64,000 nucleotides of DNA from Notamacropus eugenii (GCF_028372415.1 NC_092875.1:410637739-410701738), one strand, 5' to 3'. Counted from the first letter of the stretch, positions 31,880 to 43,810 are shown. The notes: generated by a model from the sequence alone, not told the origin. Made by a program: numbers and translations.

Positions 31880-32799
31880 AAAATCACCATGGTAGAAAGA
31901 TGCATCTACTCTAGGTCTTCCTCTACAGCCCATAAATTACCTGTAAAAATGACTCTAAACAAATTCCAGAGCAGCACAAATCACAAAATGAAAGAGTGAA
32001 AGAGATTTCCAGCCCAAGGTAGCCTGGAATGCCAACAAGAAAAGTCTGTCACATGGGTGCAGAGAGGAGCACAGCCCACTGAGCCCAGCCCAGCTTTGGC
32101 CACCTACAGGAACAGGACCTGAACAGGACTTATGGACAGAATCCCCTGCAACAGCTGTGGTTCTCAGATCCCTCAATACACAGACACAAAAGACAGTTTC
32201 AAAGTCAGTGAGAAAACTTTTTCACCTGGGTGAGAAGGAAACAGGGACCACCCCTAGCCCTGGCCACAAGTGGTAATGGCAGTGGTGGCAGCAACAGCAG
32301 CATTCATTTTTGGATCCCTTGGCCTAAACCCCCAGGGGGAATTGAGCCACTGATCTATGTTTCAGCCCTGAGTGGCAGGCCCTGGAGTGAGGAAGAGTGT
32401 TGACTGGCATGGTGGAGCTGGTGGAGGCTCTGAAAAGGGAATTCTCCTTATGGATCCTGGGCAGAAAAGCTTTGATAGTGCCCAGACCAGAGTGCAGACC
32501 AGGACAGGAGTAAACTCCTCTCCCCTGATTGTGTCACCTTGGGGGAACTTAAAAATTACAGGTCTGCAGAGTATACCCCCCTCTTGACAAAGGACTCAAA
32601 AGTCAAGTAACTGGCTGGGAAAATGCTCAAAAAAAGGGAAAAAATAAGACTATAGAAGGTTACCTTCCTTGTGAACAGGTATTTTCTTCCATTCTTTTGG
32701 ATGAGGAGGAACAATGCTACCATCAGAGGAAGACCTAAAAGTCAAGGCTTCTGCATCTAAAACCTCCAAAATAGATATGCCATGGTCTGAAGCCATGAA

Positions 32800-33723
32800 G
32801 AGCTCAAAAAGGATTTTGAAAATCAAGTAAGAGAGATGGAGGAAAAATTGGGAAGGGAAATGAGAGTGATGCAAGAAAATAATGAAAAGTGAGTCAAAGG
32901 CTTGCTAAAGGAGACCCAAAAAATGCTGAAGAAAACAGCACCTTTAAAAATAGGCTAACAATTGGCAAAAGAGGTCTAAAAAGTCAATGAGGAGAAGAAT
33001 GCTTTAAAAAGCAGACTTAGTCAAGTGGAAAAGGAGGTTCAAAAGCTCACTGAAGAAAATAGTTCTTTCAAAATTAGAATGGAGCAGATGGAAGCTAATG
33101 ACTTTATCAGAATGAAGAAATTACAAAACAAAACCAAAAAAATGAAAAAATAGAAGACAATGTGAAATATCTCATTGGAAAAACAACTGATCTGGAAAAT
33201 AGATTCAGGAGAGACAATTTAAAAATTATGGGACTACCTGAAAGCCATGACCAAAAAAAGAGCCTAGATATCATCTTTCATGATATTATCAAGGAATACT
33301 TCCCAGACAATCTAGAACCAGAGGACAAAATAAATATTGAAAGAATCCACAGATCACTTCTTGAGATTCAAAAAGAGAAATTCCTATGAATATTGTAGCC
33401 AAATTCCAGAGTTTCCAAGTCAAGAAGAAAATATTGCAAGCAGCTAGAAAGAAACAATTCAAGTATTGTGAAAATACAATCAGGATAGCACAATATCTAG
33501 CAGTTTCTGCATTAAAGGATCAAAGAGCTTGAAATATGATGTTCCAAAAGTCAAAGGAACTAGGATTAAAACCAGGAATCACCTACCCAGCAAAACTGAA
33601 TATAATACTTCAGGAGAAAAACTGGTCGTTCGATGAAAAAAAGGACTTTCAAGCATTTTTGATGAAAAGACCAGAGATGAATAGAAAATTTGACTTTCAA
33701 ACACAAGAGTCAAGAGAAGCATG
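32800..33723 (+). pseudogene. HAL1 ORF1 pseudogene
   Basis: Homologous to the minus-strand ORF1 at 20557-21574. It reads through the coiled coil (stops near 32892 and 32950-32980), a clean RRM block at 33162-33389 (FRRDNLKIMGLPESHDQ, DKINIERIHRSL), then a frameshift near 33375, and a last open piece at 33536-33723 (MMFQKSKELGLKPGITYPAK ... FDFQTQESREA). More stops and shifts than the minus copy, so it is probably older. Confidence 0.85.
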
Positions 33724-34330
33724 AAAAGGTAAACAGTAAAGAGAAATCATAAGGGACTTACTAAAGTTGAACTGTTTACATTCCTATATGAAAAAATAAT
33801 ATTTGTAACTCTTGAAAATTTTCTCAGCATTTGGGTATTTTCAGGGATTGTACATATGTACACACACATATGTGGACAGAGATCACATGGTGAGTTGAAT
33901 AAGAAGGAATGATATATAAAAAATAAAATTAAGGAGTGAGAGAAGGATAAATTGGGAGAAGAAAGGGAGAAATGGAATGGGGCAAATTACCTCTCGTACA
34001 AGAGGCAATAAAAAACTTTTTCAGTGGAGGGGAAAAGGGGGGAGGTGAGAGGAAAAGTGAAGCTTACTCTTATCACATCTGACTTAAGGAGGGAATAACA
34101 TACTCGATTAGTTATGAAAATCTATATTACTCTAGGGAAGTAGGGAAGAAGGAGACAGGTGGGGTGAGAGGGATGATAGAAGGGAGGGCAAATGGGAGGA
34201 GGAAATAATTAGAAGTAAACACTTTTGGGGGGACAAGATCAAAAGAGAAATAGAATAAATGGGGGGTAGGATAGGATGGAAGGAAACATAGTCTTACACA
34301 ATATGACTATTATGGAAGTCATTTGCAAAA

Positions 34331-34362
34331 CTATATATATATATATATGTATATATATATAG
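34331..34362. repeat. (TA)n expansion in the HAL1 3' UTR
   Basis: Expanded where the minus copy has 'gcaaaaccacacagatatggcc'. The flanks on both sides are HAL1. Confidence 0.85.
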
Positions 34363-34615
34363 CCTATATTGAATTGCATTCTCAATAGGGATGATTGGGG
34401 AAGGAAGATGGGAGAGAAGTTGGAATTCAAAGTTTTAGGAATGAATGTTGAGAATTTTTTTGCATGTAACTGAGAAATAAGAAATACAGGTAATGGGGTA
34501 GAGAAGTCTATTCTGCCCTACAAGGAAAAAGAGAAGATGATTATAAGGGAAGGAAGGTGTGTGACAGAAGGGAGGGAAGATTGGGGAAAGGGGTAGTCAG
34601 AATGCATGGCATTTT

Positions 34616-34641
34616 GGGGTGGGAGGAGGGGAGAGATGGGG
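34616..34641 (+). other. G-quadruplex-capable tract of the HAL1 3' UTR
   Basis: Four G-runs (4, 3, 4 and 4 Gs) with loops of 1, 4 and 6 bases. Confidence 0.7.
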
Positions 34642-34727
34642 AGAAAATTTGGAACACAACATTTGTAGAAATGAATGTTGAAAACTAAAAATAAATAAAT
34701 AAACATAAATAATAAATAAAATTCCAC

Positions 34728-34800
34728 CTTCTATAGGAAGCCATTCCTATTTCCTCAATTCATGGGCCCTTCTTCTGTCTGTTCTTTGGCTTCTAAATAC
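34728..34800 (+). mobile_element. L2 LINE fragment
   Basis: 'ctataggaagccattcctatttcctcaattcatgggcccttcttc' matches L2 'aggaagccttccctgatttcctcaa ... gccctcc'. Confidence 0.6.
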
Positions 34801-36065
34801 TCTCTCATCATGAGTAGTTGATTGCAAAATCCCTTTCCACTACAATTTCCTGTCCTAATAGAGAATCAAAAATGAGTCAGAAATGATTTCTGGAGGTTCC
34901 ACATTATTCTAAGCATAAGCAGTATAATTTGATAAAGCAGGAGATAGATTATTAGTGTTTGAAGTAATCCAGGTTCCTGAAGCAAAGGGCCAATTTAAAA
35001 TTCATTTGACACTGAGGAAATATTCCTATCTAATTACTGAGTTGAGGTAGTGTATCTTTCAGATGGAAAGGGATAGAGCACGGATTTATGAACTGATAAG
35101 GACAAATATGAGGAAAAACATGTAGCAGACCCACATAAAAGCTGGATAGTGGGTGTTATCTTTGTACTCTTGGTACTATATTCAAGGGGAGTGCTGGTGA
35201 GCTAAACTCAGCAAGTATCAACTTTCACCAACAGCGCCCGACAATAGATTGTGGCTAAGCCTGACAAAGCCCCTGGGACAGACTACTGACCTCTGTCACC
35301 ATATGGCCTAGAGGACATTTCATACCTGTTACAATATCCTGGAAGTGGATTCAGAGCTAAATCTATGGAAGATTCATTTTTAATCTTATGAGGCTAATGA
35401 TGCCTGAAGGACAGAATTAGATGGCATTTGCTGTAAATAAGGGGGACAAGGATATTTTTCTGTTTGTAGCTTACTTCTGTCATTTATATAGGTAATATAC
35501 ACATAAATTTCATTGTGTAATGATGGCATTTCCCTATTAAGAACACAAACATTTGAAAGAATTAGTTTATCTCCACGACAGTCTATAAAACTGTGACCAA
35601 CCAAAACACAGTCACCAATTCAGGAACAATATCAGGATAACTCAGTTATGATATACCAAATACATGTGAGTTTTTTACTTGGAAAGACAAGGTATCTATG
35701 AGAAAATCTGTGCATTTGCTGGTCCAGACTAAAATAGAAATTCTGATTTTTTGTATGTTTTGTTTGTATGTTTATTTTTGTACGTAATCTGATACTCTCT
35801 TACCTAATATAATGGACATGCTTGTTTATTGACTATTTTTTAAAAATTTCATTGACTACCTTAGGTGATTACTTTTTCCCTAACACAAAACTAGTGATAT
35901 TTCTAGTTTTTTTCTTCTTCTTGTGATATTTATGGTCTCTGCTTTACTATAATTACATCAGACATTTAATAAAAAGGGAGTTATGGAGAGTGTAATACTG
36001 TTCTATCTAATTAATTTAATTTAATTGACCAAATATTTATTCACTATTAAATGGATAAAAAGAAG
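34801..36065. other. Unassigned sequence
   Basis: 1.27 kb with no recognised repeat. The longest frame is 72 codons (minus, 35604-35386), unrecognised. Confidence 0.4.
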
Positions 36066-36069
36066 CATG

Positions 36070-36290
36070 TCATATGAGATAAAGTCAGTCTTGGAACTAG
36101 AAAGACATGAGTTCTAGTCCAATCTCTAATATATAGTATCTGTGTGACCCTAGGCAAATGATTTAACCTGCCAGTACTCTAGTGTCTAGACAAATCTCTG
36201 CAGGGATGTGCTAGTCTACATTAGTTGATGAAGTTCCCCTTCTCCCAGGACTTCCCTGTACTACTAAAAGCATAGGTCCCATTTCTATCT
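36070..36290 (+). mobile_element. tRNA-type marsupial SINE
   Basis: 'agtcagtcttggaactagaaagacatgagttctagtcc' (tRNA head and B-box region), 'tgtgtgaccctaggcaaatgatttaacc', 'tctagacaaatctctgc', 'agggatgtgctagtctacattagt', 'cccaggacttccctgtac'. Same family as 9945-10135. Confidence 0.7.
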
Positions 36291-36621
36291 CTGTTTATGC
36301 ATAAGAAACTGTGTTAGTGTCTAGTGTAACAAAGATTTTTTTTAAACGGCTCAATTGCCGAGGCCAACAACATATGGCAAGAGCTCTTAAATGTATTTGT
36401 GGTCTTATTGTTAAGAGTATTCCTTCCATTGGTATAGGACACCACATATCCTCCCTGAGATGGAGCGTGGAGGTATCTTTGCGTTATCTAAGACTAGGCT
36501 AGAAGAATACAAGTTTTGAAAGATTCTATCATTTTGGAAAGATTACTTGAATATCCTTAATAGCAGACTATGCCTATTTTCTGAGGACCAGTCTAGCTAC
36601 ATATTGAAAGGCTAGTTGAGT
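36291..36621. other. Unassigned sequence
   Basis: A 63-codon plus frame is unrecognised. Confidence 0.4.
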
Positions 36622-36740
36622 AGGTCAGTCAATCAAACAATCCATAAAAATAATTTATAAAACACCTACTACATGTCTGATACTGTGGAAAAAGTAAAAT
36701 AGCCTCTGTCCTCAAGGATACCTATAAATCTATAGATATA
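36622..36740 (-). mobile_element. L2-type LINE 3' end
   Basis: 'agtcaatcaaacaatccataaaa', 'aacacctactacatgtctgatactgtgg', 'gcctctgtcctcaaggata' in reverse L2 order. Confidence 0.65.
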
Positions 36741-36769
36741 AGTAAAATTCACACAAAATAGATATGAAG

Positions 36770-36930
36770 AGTAGAGGTTCTTAATCTTTCTTGTGTGTCA
36801 CTGGTAAATCTGGTAAAGACTTCATATCCCTTCTCAGAATAATGTTTTTAAATACATATAATACATAGTTATATAAAAACAGTTATACTGGAATATACTT
36901 ATCAAAATATTGAAAATGACATAACAAGTT
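36770..36930 (+). repeat. Ancient mammalian repeat, possibly a DNA transposon
   Basis: 'gaggttcttaatctttcttgtgtgtcac', 'cttctcagaataatgtttttaaatacata', 'atactggaatatacttatcaaaatatt' match a common old repeat I recall from mammalian genomes ('tctcagaataatgtttttaaatgcataaaa'). Family name not certain. Confidence 0.45.
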
Positions 36931-37019
36931 AATGAGCATCAGATAAATAAATCCTGCTCTATTCAGTTAGGGAGGCGTGGCCCCGATGGGTTTTGGACAA
37001 GGTAGTAATGTATTGAGGC

Positions 37020-37221
37020 TTGTGAATTAGAAGAAAAAAATTACTGCTATATAAAGATGTATTAAGGAATAAAGAGACTGGGGGGAGGGAGACCAGTTAG
37101 CAGGTCATGATAATCATCCAGGAAAGAAGTTATGAACTCCTGATTTAGGATGGAAGCAATGGGAATGGAGAGGTGTGCAAACAGAAATGGATGAGTAGGA
37201 TAGTGGAAAGAATGAAGAAAA
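37020..37221 (+). repeat. Unnamed ancient repeat, part left of a CR1/L3 insertion
   Basis: 'ggggggagggagaccagttagcaggtcatgataatcatccagg' is the family's 'gagaccagttaggaggctattgcaataatccagg'. It continues near 37580. Confidence 0.65.
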
Positions 37222-37575
37222 TATTACACAATGACATTGAAGGAACTGAGAAGACCTAGGGGAGGCATAGTAGTTGTCCTCAAGTATTTGAAAGGCTGTA
37301 TTATGGAAGAAGGACTCAGCTCATTCTTCCTTGTACAAAAGGGAAGTCCTGTTACAAAGAGGTTGCAGAGAAGTAGACTTCAGCTTGATGTAAGGAAAAA
37401 AACTTTAACAATTATAGCAATACAAAGGTGGAAAGGGAAGGTAATAGGCACCGATTCACTGGAGACCTTCAAATAGGAAGTGAATGATCACTTGTTAGGG
37501 TATTGTATAAGGCGTCCTTTTTCAGGTAAGACTTAGTCTAGATGGTCCCCAAGACACCTTTCAATTTATGCCCTG
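37222..37575 (+). mobile_element. CR1/L3-type LINE 3' end
   Basis: 37231-37476 is open for 81 codons and encodes the C-terminal end of a CR1-type ORF2: LRRPRGGIVVVLKYLKG, RLQRSRLQLDVRKKTL, then DSLETFK. The DNA has 'ggaggcatagtagttgtcctcaagtatttgaaaggctgt' and ends 'agactt-agtctagatggtccc', like 'gggttggactagatggcctc'. Strong for this family; a fragment with no RT domain. Confidence 0.8.
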
Positions 37576-37579
37576 GGGG

Positions 37580-37930
37580 ACGGACTCAGGAGACACTGTA
37601 GAGGATGTATTTCCAAAATTGGTTGCTGATTAAATTGTAGAGGTCAAACAAAGGGAGGAAAAAGCTGAGTGATTCTCAGGTTTCAAGCCTGGTTGCCTGG
37701 GGAAATTGTAGGGCCATCAACAGAAATAGGAAAGCTAGGAAAAAGTTCAAGTTGTGGAGGGAAAATGACAAAGTTTTATATTATATACTTTAAATTCTTA
37801 GATGAGACACTATGTAGAGAGGTCCAATAGGTAGAAATACAATTTGAGACCAGAATTAAAGAAAAAGAATATAAATCAAGATAAAGGTTTGGCGATTATT
37901 TCCATTGAGGTAACAATCGAACCATTGTGA
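37580..37930 (+). repeat. Unnamed ancient repeat, part right of the CR1/L3 insertion
   Basis: 'ggttgctgattaaattg', 'gattctcaggtttcaagcctggttgcctggg', 'gccatcaacagaaataggaaagctaggaa', 'agaggtccaataggtagaaa' follow the order seen at 19250-19420 and then extend beyond it. Confidence 0.65.
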
Positions 37931-38097
37931 GTAGGTGAACTTCATACCCAGGTGTCCAGATTTGTTCAAGATTCTTGCCAGAACAAAAGCGATCTTATCA
38001 ATTTTTATCAAATTTGTCAACTTCATATTTTGGAGATCTTCGAATAAAACAATATTATGGGATAACAATATTATAGGTATACACACATATTGCATGA

Positions 38098-38262
38098 ATA
38101 TACATGTAGATATACAAATGAAAATGTGCAAAATACATACATGTACACAGAGCAGGCTATCATTCATATGTGCATGTGTATATATAAAATCCTCTCTCCA
38201 TAAACATGTATACACGTATGTGCATGTGTGTGCATGTGTGTATATGTGTGTTTCCAATGGAC
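38098..38262. repeat. TG/CA/TA/TACA low-complexity region
   Basis: Mixed alternating dinucleotides. The 116- and 154-codon frames over it (37935-38285 plus, 38320-37856 minus) are artefacts rich in Cys/Val/Tyr/His. Confidence 0.85.
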
Positions 38263-40015
38263 AGGTAGAGATAGGTGATGGATGATGGAGATAGATAAGA
38301 TACCGATATATAAAATACATGGCTTTTGAAGGACAGAATTCATATGGAAATATTAAAAGTGTGATTTGCTCTTTATAAAAATCAATTTAAGCAGAAGTGG
38401 AAAAAGGTAGTATTTGAACAAATTTAAAAGTTTCATTACTCGATAATAAAAAAAATGGATGTAATTTTCTTCATAGCTTGTTTGCTGAAAAAAATAACAT
38501 CTTTTTTTTGGTAACCACTTACTTGGCTATGTTGATATTTTTAATCAAAGTTCTCTTGATATACTACACGAAAATATGTTTTAGAAGCTTCCTAATAGCA
38601 AATAATTCCAGTGAGTTAAATGCCTTTAGGAACATTTAGAGGGAATTTACTAACTGGTATTAGTTTTCTACTTTTAATGACTGGTCATCTGGGAGCAGTA
38701 ATTTTAGAAAGTGGTTTATTAAAAATTAAACATAGAACATTTTTTTGTGGTAAGTAGTAAATTTATACTTAGAAGGAAATGCATAGTGATTAATTGGCTC
38801 AGTACAAGCAAACTTTCACAATTTTATCTTAATAACTTAGCAGTCACAGCAGAACAACTTTGTTATTAAAATGCAGAATTCATAGCCAAGAAAGCAGACA
38901 GGATTGAATCTCCACATTTATCTCCACATTCATCCCCTAGAAATAAGCCATAAATAGGTTCACTTGGTACCAAATTAAAATGGGGTGAGGTAGTAGAGCA
39001 ACCCTGAATCTGGGCTGCGTTGTTCATTTATCTGTGCCAGCTACCTGAGCTCTGCTTTTTTCTAAATCATTTCTCAGTCATCTGCCAAACATACAGCTGC
39101 TATATATAAAATATTAATTATTGTAGAACTCTTGCTGGGGTTGCGAATCACAGAGAACTTGACTGAGGTTTAGTGAGCTGTAGGACAAAAAGAAAATGTT
39201 TAGAGATGCCTCGCTCTTCCCCTCTTTCCAGCTGGTAAAGTCAGTGGGCAACAGGCCACTTCCTGCAACATATTCTCACATATCCCAGCATAGAAAACAT
39301 AGTCATTCCCTCCTCTCCCTTGCCATCTTTTGGCATAAAACTTTCAAAAGCAGCATTTCTTCTTCCTCCCTCCCAGGTGCTCAGGGGCCAAATCAATTGA
39401 CTAATCAAGTGGAAACAAGACATCTGTCCTCCAAGAAAGAAAGTGTGGCTTTCTCCTGAGATTTTATAAACTGATTAAGTCAGGGCACTACTAATCCTTC
39501 CTTTTGCTCTACAGATGTTACACTGACAAGAGAGATTAGGATGAAAAGATAATGGTTACATCAGCAGAGTGCCATAAACAGCCTGTGAAGGGGCAGCTAA
39601 GGTTCAGAAATTTTCACATTACAAATTTCAGTGTGAACTTTGGCACCTGGAATAGGGAATCTGTGTCAGAGATTTATAGTAGCTGAAGGAAAAGAGCAGG
39701 GCTCTGCTCCCAAGTAAGATAGCAAGTCAGGTGCTGTGGACAAATTCCATTTGGTATATTTAAATACTAGTGACCAGACACTACCATAAACTAGATCACT
39801 TAGGGCAGAAATGTTCTTCATGCACTCCTCATGGAGAAAATACATTTCAAGGTGTTGATGTGGACATACAATAGCCCCGGCTATTATCTCTTCACACTAG
39901 CATTTTCTGAATTTAAGTCATTATTGCTTACATAACTATAATCCGATTGCATATTCCAAAAAAATTGTGAAAAGTTATTTTAAATAGGTATTGTACAGAT
40001 TTTTAATTTCATTAC
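38263..40015. other. Repeat-poor unassigned island
   Basis: 1.75 kb with no recognised repeat. An 87-codon plus frame (39196-39459) is Ser/His-rich, unrecognised and overlapped by an antisense frame. Possible unique or conserved non-coding sequence. Confidence 0.4.
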
Positions 40016-40024
40016 ATAGAAATA

Positions 40025-40195
40025 TTAGTTACTACTATTTTTGGTATTACTACTGTTTCTACTGCTACTCCAAATATCATTGTTTCTGTTAGTGTTACTA
40101 CTACCGCCACTACCCTTCACCACCATCGCTATTACCACTCCTGGTCCTGTTACACTTTCTGGTCCTACTAGAATGATAGATAGTAAACAACTACC
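40025..40195. repeat. Degenerate TAC/TTG trinucleotide tract
   Basis: Irregular ACT/TAC/TTG words. The overlapping Asn/Ser-rich and Leu/Pro-rich frames on the two strands are artefacts. Confidence 0.75.
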
Positions 40196-40399
40196 GTTGC
40201 TACTTTTCATCCTTTTTCATTTGCTTTAGCTTCTACATTCCATAGGGTGAATTCTAATGAGCAGGATCCATGTCTTTTAGGCTTGCCATCTATTTATTTT
40301 CATTTTCAGATTAAAGAAAGAACCAGTGTTAACTCCATTACAATTCCTAATGTTGAATTAAGACATAATTTGAATTAGATCTGATGTTATCCTTCAGAT

Positions 40400-40455
40400 T
40401 TTCCTGTTAGCCAGTCAATTGTCAACAAAGATTTATTAAGTGCCTACCATGTAAC
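40400..40455 (-). mobile_element. L2-type LINE 3' terminus
   Basis: 'cagtcaattgtcaacaaagatttattaagtgcctaccatgtaaca'. Confidence 0.65.
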
Positions 40456-40690
40456 AGGTAGCTGCGTGATTCAATGGATAGGATTTAGGAAAATTGAGAT
40501 CAAATTTGACTTTAGTCACCTACTAGCTGTGACCCTGGGCAAGTCACTTAACCTCTGTTTGCTTTAGTGCATTAGAGAAGGAAATGGTAAATAACTTCAG
40601 TATCTTTGCCAAGAAAAGCTCATGGACATTATGGTCCATGGGGTCATGAAGAATTGGACATGACTGAATGACCGAACATCAATCAGACAC
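40456..40690 (+). mobile_element. Marsupial tRNA-derived SINE, nearly full length
   Basis: 'ggtagctgcgtgattcaatgg' (tRNA head, A-box region), 'gaaaattgagatcaaatttgac' (B-box region), 'agctgtgaccctgggcaagtcacttaacctctg', 'gagaaggaaatggtaaataacttcagtatctttgccaagaaaa', 'catggggtcatgaagaattggacatgactgaatgac'. Same family as the reverse copies at 6690 and 56708. Confidence 0.85.
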
Positions 40691-43379
40691 TATACTGATC
40701 TATTCAGTCAACAGATGGTTATGGATCAAAATTTTTTAAGGCATGATATTTTTTCTTTGACCAGATACAAAAATGAATAAGGATAAGACTTTTAAGAATT
40801 TTATGATCTCATGAGGAGATAAAATGCATATAGTTTAAAAGCTTGTTATTGATTTCAAAAAGATTATGAAAAATAATTTTTACATCAATTTTAAATAGGA
40901 AAAAGGAGATTGTATAATAGGTATTCTTTAGTGCACATCTCTGTTTTCATCAGTTATTTACGAGTAGCATTGCATTTAATTAAAATATATGAACATGTAT
41001 AGATTTATAAGTATATTAAATAATTTAAATGTAGTACATAATACACAGGAATTAAATTTCTTATCAAGCTAATTCTATTTTGTCCCCAAGATACTGCCTA
41101 ATTGGTGACTTAGGGTAAGTATAGTTTTAAAATGCTAACTTCAAACCAATGTAAGTATATCATGCACAGAGTAATTCTCAATTGTTACAAAAATTATGTC
41201 CATTATGCTACTTGCTGGGATTCTAGTAATCATCTAAATTCCATAAAACTTAAATTTTCAAATTATCCTCAGTAATTTAGATGTGTTATTAGGCCTTTCA
41301 TGAGGCATTTTTCTTCTTTGAAGAAAAGCTAAGTTTCTCAAAAGCACTACAGGATAAGTTATAAGTGACTTCCACATGTAATTTACAGAGGCTGTAATAG
41401 GAATTTTTCTTTTACTGCCATCTAAGTCCAACTATTTTGCATTTCAATTTGCAAGTAAAAACTTTCTTTAAAACTTGGTTTAGGAGTTTGTGGTGGCTTT
41501 AGGAGACAAGGTATATTTGTGCAAAAGAGTCAGGAATTGGGAATGAGAGCAGACTTGTATGTCTAATAAAAAACACCCACTATAAAATGAATGAATGAAT
41601 GAAAGAAAAGGTTTTCATTTCAGGTTTCAGTCTTAAAGAATTAAAAATGACATCACATGTCATTTGTAGATTCAGCTTAGGATGAGCACATTTTAGGCAT
41701 ACTTCTTTTCCTTACCTGTTTTTACAATTTAGAAAGAGACATCTGAAGTGTAGGAGGCTTTAAGGAAAACCTGGGTTTCTGCAACCTGAGTTAGTCATGA
41801 TTTAAATGATGAAATATGAGCCAGAGTTCCAGGGTGACCAAAAATAAATGCTGTGCTGAAGGTTTTTCACTCCCTACCTCCACCATTAATCAACATTTGA
41901 ATTAGACAATTAAAGGAATGTCAGTGTGTATATCTACTCCAATGATATCACAACCCAGACTATACAGCTCTCATAAATTCACTCAAGGTGCTAGGAACGT
42001 GTCTTGAGTTCCCTTGTTATTATGTGGATAACAATCGAACACGCTAAATATAGATTGTTCTTTGTTCTTCTTATGTTTATGTATATTTACATTTTTACAA
42101 CATTTTCACTTCGTAATTTATGTGTTTTATTGTGTTACTACTCATGTCCACCACACAAGTCTCCAATACTCTTCAGATGATCCTCATTTTCCCATTCCCC
42201 AAATGTCTCCAAATGAGAAATATCTAAAATATTTAAATCTATCATGCCAAAATTCTTGAAGTTCAATGAAACAGTTCTGGCATTGAACCTTGAGATCAAA
42301 GCAATGCCTATGTTTCTATTGCCCTGGGGGATTTTCTTTCAATAAAATGAGCATCATGAAATTATTTTTTTCTATACCCTGGGATGCTGTATTATTACAA
42401 GAAGTCAACCTTTCAATCGCATTTACCCTGAATTTTGTGTCCTTAGGTCAGCACTAGAATCACAGCATATCACAAGAAGGAACGCATTTTATACTCAGAT
42501 AATTAAGATTCACATATATTCATGCCAAATCATTTTTCTTTTCTATTTGCATAAACTTTAAATTATACAGCAAACAGAAATGCATTATCAGAAATGAGAT
42601 CCACACTACAATAAAAGAAAAATATATGTGAATGTAGCAAGAAACAAAATAATTGCCATGTTAATAATGCCTGTATCCACAGCTATAACATGCAATATTT
42701 AGTAGAAGTGATTTGGTATAATGACAAAAGAAAGCTTGAAATGAATCAATTATGTCTTTAACAAAGAATATATTTCTTCATCTCACAATGTAGTAATTTA
42801 CATAGATGGTAGTGATTTACAACAAAGATTAATAATACAAATTCAGGCTTCTTGAGAAAAAAAATCCACATGTAGCATTTTTCTTACCGTTGAGTTCTCA
42901 TAAACAAAGGAGAGCTGCTTATTATTATTATCATGTATTATTATCATTTCAAATGAAGTTGGGGGCAGTGATATTCCCCAGATTGTGTACAACCTAAGAG
43001 GCCAGGAGAAAACAATGCTTCCAGATTATTATTACTACATATCTAATATCATGTTATGTGTAAGGAGAGTACAGAACTGAAGGAGATCTGGCTTAGAACC
43101 ACAGGGAAAAGCTTAGAATCTTATAATCCACTGGAATACAGTTACATGGCTTTGATGTCCAATCCATGACACATAATCCATGGTGGTTACATTAGGCAAA
43201 AACATCCATATAAGGAAGCATGAAGATGTCTAATTTGCTTATACTCAAATGTGGCTGTTAATTTTATTGATGAATGAAATTGACTACATAACTTCCTAGC
43301 TACCCCTGAATTTTATGCTTGCTAATATATATTTGGGATTTTAGCTGTACCCTTTCCAGAAATGACACTACTAGCCTAA
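40691..43379. other. Unassigned AT-rich sequence
   Basis: 2.7 kb. It holds a short (AATG)n array at 41586-41604 and an (ATT)n stretch near 42918-42945. No recognised repeat or gene; the 65-codon frame at 42062 is incidental. Confidence 0.45.
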
Positions 43380-43635
43380 TAATAATTAGTATTTTTTATA
43401 AAGTTTTATAGTTTGTAAAAAGCATTACACATTTTATTTCACATAATCCTCACAATAACCCTGTTCAGTAGGTCCCATAAGTATTTTTCATATCCATTTT
43501 ACATGCAAGGACACTGAGGTTAAAGGAGGGGAGTTATTCAAGGTCGTGGAACTAGCAAATGTCACACATGGGATTCAAACCACTGACTTTCTGATTTCTA
43601 AGTCCAACACTTTCTTTGTCCACTATGACATAATT
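43380..43635 (-). mobile_element. MIR-family SINE, long copy
   Basis: Reverse order: 'aaagttttatagtttgtaaaaagcattacacattttatttcacataatcctcacaataaccctg', 'gcaaggacactgaggttaaagg', 'caaatgtcacacatgggattcaaacc'. Confidence 0.75.
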
Positions 43636-43684
43636 AATTTTGAGCTGCCTTAAAGTCAGTAAGTCAGCTTTATATTTTAATGGC

Positions 43685-43810
43685 ACAGGAATATTGAGTT
43701 TAGAATCGTGGAATTCTTTCCAAGTCCTGCCTCTAAAAACTTAGTCTAGTCATTTAACTTTGGACTTTTGTTTACTCATCTATAAAATGAGGAGCTAGTC
43801 TGAATGCCAT
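43685..43810 (+). mobile_element. MIR/THER1-type SINE fragment
   Basis: 'cctgcctctaaaaacttagtctagtcatttaactttgg', 'tttactcatctataaaatgaggagctagtctgaatgcc'. Confidence 0.6.

Larger units (their letters stand above)
31889..34727 (+). mobile_element. Full-length HAL1-type LINE, decayed (no ORF2)
   Basis: The 5' end begins 'ggtagaaagatgcatctac', aligned to the minus copy's 'agtagaaagatgcacatac'. It has a 5' UTR (to about 32750), a broken ORF1 (about 32800-33723), a 3' UTR with a G-rich tract and TA expansion, and an A-rich tail (AATAAATAAATAAA near 34690-34727). AAAATCACC (31880-31888) and AAAATTCCACC (34728-34738) may be the target duplication. Same organisation and length as 19556-22441. Confidence 0.82.

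Noticed and set aside
37856..38320. 154-codon minus and 116-codon plus frames
   Set aside because: They overlap each other across alternating dinucleotide repeats; no coding signal.
40025..40229. Asn/Ser-rich and Leu/Pro-rich frames on opposite strands
   Set aside because: Both come from a degenerate trinucleotide tract.
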